A DNA stretch of 5,312 nucleotides from Clostridia bacterium (lineage in GTDB: Bacteria; Bacillota; Clostridia; Christensenellales; Aristaeellaceae). The notes beneath the pieces are model-generated. The model was not told where the DNA came from and made no database searches. It saw only the letters and a program-made list of their open reading frames with translations. The translations under genes and the position numbers were made by a program. Below are positions 1 to 5,312 of this stretch, piece after piece (within the stretch, counting starts at the first letter, position 1; every line of letters begins with the position of its first letter). The stretch is from NCBI GenBank assembly GCA_017551645.1, contig JAFZLE010000053.1:1-5312 (forward strand). Reading direction: 5' to 3'.

Positions 1-408
1 CTCAGCTTTGTCAGCGGACTGGGCCTGACCACTCTCGTCATGCAGCTTTGGGCCATGGTCACCGACGCCACCGACGACATCGAGGTCAGGACCGGCAGCC
101 GCGATACCGGCACCGCTTACTCGGTCTTCAACTTCTTCCGCAAGCTCGGGCAGGTGCTTTCGGCGGTATGCGTCCACGGCGCGCTGCTGTGTATGACCTA
201 CCGTTACGAGAAAGGCGCGGTACAGACTCCCGAGAACCTCAAGATCATGTACGACCTCGCCACGCTTATCCCCGCCGTACTGTTCGGCGTGATGGCGCTG
301 CTGCTGTTCGTTGTCTATCCGCTCTCAAAAAAGAAGGTCGCGGAGCTTCAGGAACAGAAGGAACTGAACCTTAAGACCTCTTACGAGAACAATGTCATTG
401 ATATCTGA
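1..408 (+). CDS. GPH-family sugar:cation symporter, C-terminal part (5' end outside window)
   Basis: The frame is open from base 1 and gives 135 residues ending in tandem stops TGA-TAA. It is the C-terminal third or less of a glycoside-pentoside-hexuronide (GPH, major facilitator superfamily) symporter, whose members are usually about 450-500 residues. The segment AMVTDATDDIEVRTGSR (visible residues 18-34), followed by GTAYSVFNFFRKLGQ, matches the conserved cytoplasmic loop of the family, normally D-x-x-x-Y/D-x-E-x-x-T-G-x-R and then a Lys-Leu-Gly motif. Three hydrophobic stretches are visible: the end of a helix at residues 1-15, one at about 50-65 and one at about 86-109. A charged cytoplasmic tail rich in Lys and Glu follows. 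The role is cation-coupled import of a sugar or glycoside across the cytoplasmic membrane; the substrate cannot be told. It converges on the GH31/esterase operon, which suggests a shared pathway. The ATG at base 40 is internal and not the true start. Confidence 0.85.
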   Translation, partial: LSFVSGLGLTTLVMQLWAMVTDATDDIEVRTGSRDTGTAYSVFNFFRKLGQVLSAVCVHGALLCMTYRYEKGAVQTPENLKIMYDLATLIPAVLFGVMALLLFVVYPLSKKKVAELQEQKELNLKTSYENNVIDI

Positions 409-417
409 TAAATAAGC

Positions 418-475
418 AAAAAAACGAAGAAGCACAAGGAGCGACCATGCAGCCAGCCCTTGTGCTTCTTTTCGT
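418..475. terminator. Bidirectional intrinsic terminator between converging genes
   Basis: Bases 427-439 (AAGAAGCACAAGG) pair perfectly with 458-470, a 13-bp stem with an 18-base loop. Adding ACG 424-426 with CGT 473-475 across a 2-base bulge extends it by three pairs. Read leftward, for the GH31 operon, the stem is followed by seven T residues (A-tract 418-424 on the + strand), a good rho-independent terminator. Read rightward, for the symporter, the T run is only 469-472, so that direction is probably weaker. The hairpin fills the whole gap between the two stop codons, and its last base is the last base of the GH31 stop codon. Confidence 0.85.
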
Positions 476-2496
476 CAAAATGTTGTTTTCCCCGCATCAC
501 AAAACCACACCGGCAGGTCTTCCGGCATACACGGGACCGTTAGCTCGGCCCCGCCCGGGTATACGGTGCCTTCGCCGCGCAGTTTCCATCCCGCCGGGCT
601 TGCGGGAAGCGTAACGGTCACATCCTCCGCGCCCTCGTCAAAGACCGGACATGCAAGAACGCTCCGTCCGCAGAAGAAGCAGTCGCTCTCCGGGTCATAG
701 TCCGGATACCGCAGAAAGACGGGAAGAATAAGCGGATCAAATGTCTCGCGTGAGCGCTTTTCTTCGGTGGTAAGATAGGGTATCAGCCTCTCCCGCAAGG
801 CGAACAGCTTTCTCACTGCGGGCATCAGCTCCGGGTATAGCCACGGCATGGTGGACGGCTCTCCCGGCTTCATGGAATGCAGCGTGAAACGCGGCAGGAA
901 CAAGCCGTACTGCAGCCAGCGCATGAAGAGCTCCTTCCCCGGCTTGGGCCCGGAAAAGCCGCCGATGTCCGGCCCGAAGAAGATGAAACCGCTTAGCGCC
1001 ATGGTCATCGCTTGTTTGTGGTTCCAGCGCAGCTCTGAAAAATCCGTGTAATTATCACCCGTCCATGTCGACGCGACGCGCTGTGTCCCCGCTATAGCGC
1101 AGCGGGACACGTTGAACGGTATCTTCTCCCCCGCCTCAACGCTTGCCTCCCTGCTTGCCCTTGCCATCAGGTATGAAAACAGCGGCCGGATACGGCAGGC
1201 CGGGACCGGATGTCCGAAGAAGTATGCTAATACCGACTCGTCCTGTACGTCGTACTCGTTGTTGTCGTTCCAGATGTTCCGGTAGCCTCTGTCGGCCAGC
1301 TCGCGGCGGACGCACGCTTTCCAGAAATCATACGCGCCGGGATGCGTGAGATCAAGGTAACTTGCCATGCCTCCCCAGAACGGGAAACAGGCGGGCGTCC
1401 CGTCGGCATAACCGAGGAACCAGCCCTGTCGCGCTATCTCGCTATACATGGGGTGATCGGTCAGAAAGGCGGGCTTGACGTTGGGTATCAGACGCATGCC
1501 GCGTGACTCGTAATATTCCGCGAGGCCCTCCGGCGACGGCACCTTCTCCCGGTTCCAGTGGAAGACGCAGCGCAGGTCTCCTATCTGCGTGTAACCGCTT
1601 GAGAGGTAAAAGCCGCCCGCGTTGATGCCCTCCGCCTCACAGCGCTCAGCGAATCCACGCACCCTAGCGTCCGTGTCGGGCGCGTCGGTGTACTCCATGG
1701 TGGAGCCGCAGTAGCGGAAAGCCCATTCCGGCGTCGGCGCCGAGGGCCCGCAGAGACCGCAGAAGCGCCTGATTATCTCCTCCGGAGTTCCGAGTATCAG
1801 ATAGAATACAAGGTTCTCCTCCTCGAAATGTATGGAATTGAACGGCTCGAAGTAGTTGTCGTGCTCCGCGCCGAAGTCGATCACACCGTTGGAATAGGTG
1901 TCATAATACAGCCCATAACTGCCTCCGCCGTGCCGGCAGATATAGAACGGGATCTGCTTATACAGAGGATCGCTGTATTGCGCGCGGAATCCCATAGAAT
2001 CTGTCACTGACAGGATATAGCGTCTTCCTGTTTTATTGACCGGCCCGCTCTTGTCGCCGAGTCCGAATATCTGCTGATCTTCGAACCGGTCGGTATAGTG
2101 AGCCGTATCACGCCCGAGCTCTCCGGAGAAATTATACGCAAGGCCGCTGCGGTCACGGTACAAGACGCCCTTGCCCGTCTCCGCCGTTATGCGGAAATTG
2201 CGCAGCTCTATGCTGAATCGAACGTCATCCAGCGTAAACCGCACGTTCTCCGTGTCTTCTATGATTTCCGGCGACGCGAGCGAGAAACCGTCTGTAGACA
2301 GCTTGTCCCGCCCTGTCAGCGGCATATTCCCGTCCGGACAGACACTCCATGTCGGCAGCGGCGGCACGCCCTCCCGTATCATTGCTACCCGCAGGATGTG
2401 ATCTAAAAAGTCTATCCTGATACCTACGCCGTCGGCCGCGTATACGCGGTACGAAGACGCGCTTTCCGCTGGCCGGAACCTGTGGTCGAACTTCAT
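475..2496 (-). CDS. Glycoside hydrolase family 31 alpha-glucosidase
   Basis: This 673-residue protein hydrolyses alpha-glucosidic (or related alpha-glycosidic) bonds with retention of configuration. The GH31 plan is complete. The N-terminal beta domain carries FGLGDKSG (144-151) and SDPLYKQIPF. The catalytic barrel carries GGFYLSSGYT, RLIPNVKPAFL and YLDLTHPGAYDFW. The nucleophile motif WNDNNE puts the nucleophile at Asp411, the acid/base motif WTGDN at Asp481, and DIGGFSG (510-516) follows. A C-terminal beta region ends with LPVWFC. Both catalytic aspartates are present. The WNDNNE form, in place of the commoner WxDMNE, resembles a bacterial GH31 group of about 660-670 residues that, from memory, includes gut enzymes preferring alpha-1,6 links; this is not proof of specificity. 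No signal peptide is present, so it is cytoplasmic. The start overlaps the upstream esterase stop as ATGA, and an AAGGAG site supports this ATG. It is the second gene of the operon. Confidence 0.93.
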   Translation of the reverse strand: MKFDHRFRPAESASSYRVYAADGVGIRIDFLDHILRVAMIREGVPPLPTWSVCPDGNMPLTGRDKLSTDGFSLASPEIIEDTENVRFTLDDVRFSIELRNFRITAETGKGVLYRDRSGLAYNFSGELGRDTAHYTDRFEDQQIFGLGDKSGPVNKTGRRYILSVTDSMGFRAQYSDPLYKQIPFYICRHGGGSYGLYYDTYSNGVIDFGAEHDNYFEPFNSIHFEEENLVFYLILGTPEEIIRRFCGLCGPSAPTPEWAFRYCGSTMEYTDAPDTDARVRGFAERCEAEGINAGGFYLSSGYTQIGDLRCVFHWNREKVPSPEGLAEYYESRGMRLIPNVKPAFLTDHPMYSEIARQGWFLGYADGTPACFPFWGGMASYLDLTHPGAYDFWKACVRRELADRGYRNIWNDNNEYDVQDESVLAYFFGHPVPACRIRPLFSYLMARASREASVEAGEKIPFNVSRCAIAGTQRVASTWTGDNYTDFSELRWNHKQAMTMALSGFIFFGPDIGGFSGPKPGKELFMRWLQYGLFLPRFTLHSMKPGEPSTMPWLYPELMPAVRKLFALRERLIPYLTTEEKRSRETFDPLILPVFLRYPDYDPESDCFFCGRSVLACPVFDEGAEDVTVTLPASPAGWKLRGEGTVYPGGAELTVPCMPEDLPVWFCDAGKTTF

Positions 2497-3878
2497 GCTA
2501 TCGGGTCACTCCTTCTCAGGAAATTGCGCAGGAGCTTTCCGTACTGGACATGCGCCATGCGGGTACCTTTCTTTCCAATACGCAGCACCCTTGTGCGCAG
2601 TCCGTGTCCGGCTTTCTTCCACACCGGCAGACAGTCCGCGTTCGGATCCCCGCTTCGGGCAAACCCGGATATATACGCGATCATCTCGTCCGACGCCTTA
2701 TGGTCGCGCTCCCCGTAAGGCCGCCAGCTTCTGTCAAGAGTGCCGAAGACATAGCGCACATCCGAGGAGTGGAACGCCCGGTTGTCGTCGCCGGGGGCGT
2801 CGAGGTCGAAGTAATAAACATAGGCATCGTTCTTTCGAGCGAACCTGTTCCCTATCCGCGCAAGTATCGGAGCGTACATATCCGCGTTGGTATAGCCGAT
2901 CATATAATCCACCGGCAGAGGCGTCCCGAACAGACGGCCGACGCTGTCGGGTATCAGCATCCCGTCAACTACGGGCATGGTATTGTATAGGTTGTCTTTT
3001 CGCTGTTTGCGTATGGCTTCCACGGCGTCGAACAGGACCTCTATCGGCGCGGTTTTCAATTCCTCAAAGCTGCCGCAGCCGGAAAGGCGGATGAACTGCT
3101 CCCAGTATTCTCTTGTCTTTGCCGCGGGCTTTGGCTGGGCGAGCTTCGGGAATTTTCCCGCGCCCGAAAGCATGACCGCCCGTCGGAAAAGGCCCTCGTG
3201 CGCCGGATTCAGGCACAAGTACTGTATCGAGATAGCGCCCGCGCTCTGCCCCATCAGCGTGATGTTATCCGGGTCGCCGCCGAAATCGGCGATGTGTGCC
3301 CTGACCCACCGCACGGCGGTGAGCTGATCGTCCATACCGAAATTGCCCTCCCTGCCGTAAGCCGCGAACAGGTCGGAATGTGTCAGATAACCCAGCACCC
3401 CTACCCGGTAATTGGCGATGACGGTGACGACGCCGTGCTCCGCGAATGCCGAACCGTCAAAAGCGCCCTCACAGTTGAGGCCCGAATCAAAACCTCCCCC
3501 GTAGAAATAGACTATGACCGGGGCGTCTTCCGCCTCATAAGGCGTATATATATTGAGATTCAGACAGTCCTCATCGTATGTGTATTCCCGTCCTTCACGG
3601 AACTCCTTCTTATAAAAGCGGCGTGTGGGGTTCTCCTGATGTTCGTGGACGGCGCGGTTCTGGGGACAGCCGGGGCCAAATACTGTCGCGTCCAGCGTGC
3701 CTTCCCACCGTTCCGACGGCTCTGCGTATTCAAAGCGCCCGGCGCGCGCGAACCGCACTCCCCGGAACTCCCTGCACCGGCCATTGTCCAGACCGTACAG
3801 CTTCCCGCACGCTGTATCAAGAAGTACGCGCTTCATATTATTATCCCTGCTTCCGTTCAATTTGATTTCGTTATCCAT
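2493..3878 (-). CDS. Type-B carboxylesterase (para-nitrobenzyl esterase-like alpha/beta hydrolase)
   Basis: This 461-residue serine esterase of the carboxylesterase type B family (PF00135) hydrolyses carboxylic esters. Motifs in order: EFRGVRFA near 38-44; EDCLNLNIYTP (103-113), a family signature; oxyanion-hole segment YGGGF (126-130); NYRVGVLGYL; GNFGMDDQLTAVRWV; FGGDPDNIT; the nucleophile elbow GQSAG with Ser212; VDGMLIPDSV; the histidine region AFHSSDVRYVFG with His370; and SGDPN (409-413). At the usual catalytic-acid site (G-T-x-x-D-E-G in relatives) it reads GYTNADMYAP, with Met334 where Glu is expected; Asp333 is the nearest acid. It is a little shorter than the usual 480-530 residues. 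No signal peptide is seen, so it is cytoplasmic. The ATG at 3878 has the better ribosome site, but Met15 (3836) fits the family N-terminus equally well. It is the first gene of the operon with GH31, perhaps removing acyl groups from glycosides; the substrate is unknown. Confidence 0.9.
   Translation of the reverse strand: MDNEIKLNGSRDNNMKRVLLDTACGKLYGLDNGRCREFRGVRFARAGRFEYAEPSERWEGTLDATVFGPGCPQNRAVHEHQENPTRRFYKKEFREGREYTYDEDCLNLNIYTPYEAEDAPVIVYFYGGGFDSGLNCEGAFDGSAFAEHGVVTVIANYRVGVLGYLTHSDLFAAYGREGNFGMDDQLTAVRWVRAHIADFGGDPDNITLMGQSAGAISIQYLCLNPAHEGLFRRAVMLSGAGKFPKLAQPKPAAKTREYWEQFIRLSGCGSFEELKTAPIEVLFDAVEAIRKQRKDNLYNTMPVVDGMLIPDSVGRLFGTPLPVDYMIGYTNADMYAPILARIGNRFARKNDAYVYYFDLDAPGDDNRAFHSSDVRYVFGTLDRSWRPYGERDHKASDEMIAYISGFARSGDPNADCLPVWKKAGHGLRTRVLRIGKKGTRMAHVQYGKLLRNFLRRSDPIA
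2509..2514 (-). promoter_or_regulatory. Ribosome binding site of the GH31 gene, inside the esterase gene
   Basis: AAGGAG followed by TGA lies in the last codons of the esterase gene, 12 bases before the GH31 ATG, slightly longer than the usual spacing. With the 4-base ATGA overlap at 2493-2496 it points to translational coupling between the two enzymes and fixes the GH31 start. Confidence 0.7.
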
Positions 3879-3887
3879 AGCCTTTGC

Positions 3888-3893
3888 TTCCTT
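3888..3893 (-). promoter_or_regulatory. Ribosome binding site of the esterase gene
   Basis: AAGGAA, within AAAAGGAAG, lies 9 bases before the ATG at 3878. The alternative start at 3836 has only a weak AGGGA upstream. This favours the longer product, although residues 1-14 look dispensable. Confidence 0.6.
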
Positions 3894-3914
3894 TTATTAT
3901 TATAATGCAAGACC

Positions 3915-3943
3915 ATTATAAACCATCATGTGGAATATAACAA
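3915..3943 (-). promoter_or_regulatory. Sigma-A-type promoter of the esterase-GH31 operon
   Basis: Read on the - strand, TTGTTA (-35, + strand 3938-3943, 4 of 6 consensus bases) is followed by a 17-base spacer and a perfect TATAAT (-10, + strand 3915-3920). Transcription should start near base 3908, leaving a short leader of about 30 bases before the ATG at 3878, with no room for a riboswitch. Confidence 0.7.
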
Positions 3944-3989
3944 GAGATTTCAGGCAATAGCATAAATGGTTGATTCCAAGATGTCATTT

Positions 3990-4013
3990 GGCATATCTGT
4001 CTGCAAATATGCC
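3990..4013. repeat. Inverted repeat in the divergent intergenic region (possible operator)
   Basis: GGCATAT (3990-3996) and ATATGCC (4007-4013) form a perfect 7-bp dyad around a 10-base centre. It lies about 50 bases upstream of the leftward -35 and about 60 bases upstream of the rightward -35. No T-tract follows, so it is not a terminator. It could be a regulator site for either promoter or chance. The rest of the 282-base gap (3879-4160) holds the two promoters and no gene. Confidence 0.3.
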
Positions 4014-4075
4014 GCTATCACGCACGAAAAGCATTATCACTGAAACGGTGCTCTCGCTATTTTCTACCCCGAGGC

Positions 4076-4104
4076 TTTACTTCCCGGCGGCTGTATGATA
4101 TAAT
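4076..4104 (+). promoter_or_regulatory. Sigma-A-type promoter with extended -10 for the rightward genes
   Basis: TTTACT (-35, 4076-4081, 4 of 6 consensus bases), a 17-base spacer and a perfect TATAAT (-10, 4099-4104) are present. A TG at 4096-4097 makes TGA-TATAAT, an extended -10. The predicted transcript start is near base 4111, about 50 bases before the ATG at 4161. Confidence 0.7.
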
Positions 4105-4110
4105 TAAGAT

Positions 4111-4126
4111 ATTATCCAGATTATCC
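4111..4126 (+). repeat. Tandem ATTATCC repeat at the predicted transcript start
   Basis: ATTATCC occurs at 4111-4117 and 4120-4126, separated by AG, so the 9-base period is close to one helical turn. It lies at about +1 to +16 of the rightward transcript, a place where a bound repressor would block transcription. This role is inferred from position alone. Confidence 0.3.
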
Positions 4127-4148
4127 GGAGTATGTACAATATGAGAAA

Positions 4149-4154
4149 AAGGAG
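4149..4154 (+). promoter_or_regulatory. Ribosome binding site of the immunity-like gene
   Basis: AAGGAG lies 6 bases before the ATG at 4161, near-ideal spacing that clearly fixes this start. Confidence 0.8.
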
Positions 4155-4160
4155 ATTAGG

Positions 4161-4580
4161 ATGAAACAGGGATATGAGGACGCTTTTTCCGATCTACAGT
4201 CAGAATACATTTCGCTTTGCTTGGAATATGCAGAGGGAAAAGCTGAAGAGATATTTGCTTACATTTACAGGACCAGGACAATGAGAATGTTTAACGCATT
4301 CTACAGGTCAGAGGGGAAGATCGTTTCCGCAAGCCAGATTGATACGACCTGCAACGATGATGAGTTTCTGCAGATGGGCAGGAATGATATTTCCAGGCTT
4401 GAGGAAATCTGCGCGGAATATGAAGCGGCACTTCCGAATGAGATAAAAATGCATTATGATGTGAAGACCGGAAAATTTGATTCTGATATTTCTTATGAAA
4501 ACTACAGTATCAAGAACAGGGTAACGCCCATGCAGGTGTTTATGTCATGGTTGAAGGAGGAGAAGAATAAGACACAGTAG
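4161..4580 (+). CDS. Small acidic protein resembling YezG/DUF600 immunity family
   Basis: This is a 139-residue soluble acidic protein with no signal peptide or membrane segment. The middle and end look like the YezG/DUF600 family, which includes antitoxins or immunity proteins for LXG-type toxins. The evidence is PNEIKMHYDVKTGKFDSDISYE (about 91-112, with conserved-looking Pro, Glu-Ile-Lys, Tyr-Asp-Val and Tyr-Glu), an early YISLCLEYAEGKAEEIFAYIY region, and a C-terminal Trp followed by LKEEK. This match is from memory of the family pattern and is moderate only. If right, it would bind and neutralise a cognate toxin in the cytoplasm. No toxin gene is visible on either side. The gene has its own promoter and a strong ribosome site. 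Two hand-counted 60-base lines give 38% and 43% GC, against 57-67% in sampled lines of the esterase/GH31 operon, which fits horizontal gain. The stop is TAG. Confidence 0.8.
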   Translation: MKQGYEDAFSDLQSEYISLCLEYAEGKAEEIFAYIYRTRTMRMFNAFYRSEGKIVSASQIDTTCNDDEFLQMGRNDISRLEEICAEYEAALPNEIKMHYDVKTGKFDSDISYENYSIKNRVTPMQVFMSWLKEEKNKTQ

Positions 4581-4611
4581 TCAAAAACATATGTGCTTAT
4601 TACAATAAAAG

Positions 4612-5241
4612 ATGGAAAAGTTATTACAGAAAAGAAATAGATCAGGTATGTCAAAAACAAGAAAACTGATCAGCTGTATATTAAAACTGATCGTTATCGT
4701 ATCCGCCGCCGCGGGTACGGTCACGAGCGCTGTCTCCGGCAGGAACTCGTTTATGGGCGGCAGCAGGGTGTTTATGTATTTTACGATCCAGTCCAATATC
4801 GCCGTTGCTCTTATCAGCGTGATAGGCTTGTTCCTTCTATTGAAGAACAGGACGGTCGGAAATGCATGGTACGTTGTGAAGCTGGCAGGCGCTGTTTCCA
4901 TAACGCTAACCGGGGTCGTGTTTACAATAGTGCTTGCGCCTACGCTTGGCGCGTTTGCATGGAAAGCACAGAATGTACTTACACATGTTGTTGTTCCGTC
5001 AGCGGCTGTCGCGGATTTTTTCGTGGCCGCGCCGGACACCCGTATCAAAAGGAAAAACGTGCTCTATGTTCTCATCCCGCCGTTAATGTATGTCGTATAT
5101 TCCGGGGTCGGATATATCCGCGGCTGGGATTTTGCAAAAGGGAAAAACTACCCTTATTTTTTCCTGAATTGGGGCAGTCCCGCTGGAGCGTTCGGATTTA
5201 CCGGTGAACTGCCATACCTGGGATATGTATGGTGGATATAG
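4612..5241 (+). CDS. Multi-pass membrane protein, probable Pr6Pr family, closed by an in-frame TAG
   Basis: This is a 209-residue integral membrane protein. Hydrophobic helices lie at about 20-41, 54-77, 87-109, 122-140 and 150-168. The features YFTIQSNIAVALI (56-68), HVVVPSAAVADFF (125-137), a PPLMYVVYSGVGYIRGW stretch and YPYFFLNW (180-187) recall the Pr6Pr membrane-protein family. The biochemical role of that family is, as far as I know, undefined. The frame stops at TAG 5239-5241 just after GYVWWI, in the middle of what looks like a sixth helix that continues beyond the stop, so the protein appears truncated at its last membrane segment. The start is uncertain: neither ATG 4612 nor ATG 4648 (Met13) has a convincing ribosome site, and Met13 suits the family N-terminus better. 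It lies 31 bases after the immunity-like gene and is probably co-transcribed. GC content is intermediate (45% and 55% in two counted lines). Confidence 0.7.
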   Translation: MEKLLQKRNRSGMSKTRKLISCILKLIVIVSAAAGTVTSAVSGRNSFMGGSRVFMYFTIQSNIAVALISVIGLFLLLKNRTVGNAWYVVKLAGAVSITLTGVVFTIVLAPTLGAFAWKAQNVLTHVVVPSAAVADFFVAAPDTRIKRKNVLYVLIPPLMYVVYSGVGYIRGWDFAKGKNYPYFFLNWGSPAGAFGFTGELPYLGYVWWI

Positions 5242-5312
5242 ATATTGCTGGTGTTCCTGCTAGCTGTGGGATTATTATATGTAGCTGTCACAGATAGGAT
5301 AAGTGCGAACAA
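5242..5312 (+). pseudogene. In-frame continuation of the membrane protein beyond the TAG (runs off window)
   Basis: In the same frame as the membrane-protein gene, the 23 codons after the TAG carry no stop and encode a very hydrophobic stretch, ILLVFLLAVGLLYVAV, then a polar end TDRISAN. This has the length and composition of a transmembrane helix with a cytoplasmic tail, so the TAG most likely interrupts the last helix of one original gene. A single base change (TTG Leu to TAG) would explain it. The end lies outside the window. Stop-codon readthrough or a base-call error are alternatives. Confidence 0.55.

Noticed and set aside
3899..3904. Second TATAAT on the minus strand just before the esterase gene
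   Set aside because: The matching -35 position reads GATGGT, and transcription would begin within the ribosome site. The promoter at 3915-3943 is much better placed.
3198..3905. Long + strand open frame (235 codons) antisense to the esterase gene
   Set aside because: It lies opposite a well-supported esterase gene, has no recognisable domain or ribosome site, and is the kind of open frame that GC-rich codon use creates on the opposite strand. The same applies to 2495-3094 and the other + strand frames inside 475-3878.
4039..4052. Possible catabolite-control (cre) site, TGAAACGGTGCTCT
   Set aside because: It has three mismatches to the cre consensus, including central and end positions, so there is no good reason to call it.
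4141..4164. Tiny leader ORF (ATG to TGA, seven codons) overlapping the start of the immunity-like gene
   Set aside because: Its ATG has no ribosome site and it consists of the ribosome site of the real gene read as codons. It is probably chance.
4662..4692. AAAACTGATC direct repeat with a 21-base period
   Set aside because: It falls in coding sequence and just encodes Lys-Leu-Ile twice in the first membrane helix. Chance or codon use explains it.
4581..5048. Minus-strand open frame of 155 codons opposite the membrane protein
   Set aside because: The + strand frame shows five ordered membrane helices and family-like motifs, while this one has an ordinary shadow composition and no ribosome site or promoter that I can see.
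4161..5312. General reassignment of TAG to a sense codon
   Set aside because: Reading through the TAG at 4578 meets another TAG at 4638 and then a frame overlapping most of the next gene, so at least this TAG works as a normal stop.

Overview
The window reads as chromosomal DNA from a fairly GC-rich member of the Bacillota, probably a gut-type Clostridia. This is an inference from strong AAGGAG-type ribosome sites, sigma-A-like promoters and protein families common in such genomes; nothing here fixes genus or species.

Layout. (1) Bases 1-408, + strand: the C-terminal end of a GPH-family sugar/cation symporter, cut by the window edge. (2) Bases 418-475: a hairpin terminator shared by two converging transcription units. 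(3) Bases 3878 down to 475, - strand: a two-gene operon, a type-B carboxylesterase followed by a GH31 alpha-glucosidase. The genes overlap by 4 bases (ATGA), and a sigma-A-like promoter lies at 3943-3915. (4) Bases 3879-4160: a 282-base divergent intergenic region holding both promoters, a 7-bp dyad and a tandem repeat at the predicted start of the rightward transcript. (5) Bases 4161-4580, + strand: a small acidic AT-rich gene resembling the YezG/DUF600 immunity-protein family. (6) Bases 4612-5241, + strand: a multi-pass membrane protein of probable Pr6Pr type, closed by a TAG. The same frame continues beyond that TAG as a clear transmembrane segment to the end of the window.

How the genes fit together. 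The symporter, esterase and alpha-glucosidase make a plausible glycoside uptake and breakdown set. Neither enzyme has a signal peptide, so both should act in the cytoplasm on imported material. An esterase translationally coupled to an alpha-glucosidase suggests an acylated alpha-glucoside, but the substrate cannot be read from sequence. The right-hand pair looks unrelated to this job. Its first gene is clearly more AT-rich and looks like an immunity gene with no toxin beside it in view, which suggests an accessory insertion.

The observations most worth checking are the in-frame TAG in the membrane-protein gene, the orphan immunity-like gene, and the missing glutamate at the usual catalytic-acid position of the esterase. 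I found no RNA gene, CRISPR array, insertion sequence or convincing novel system.
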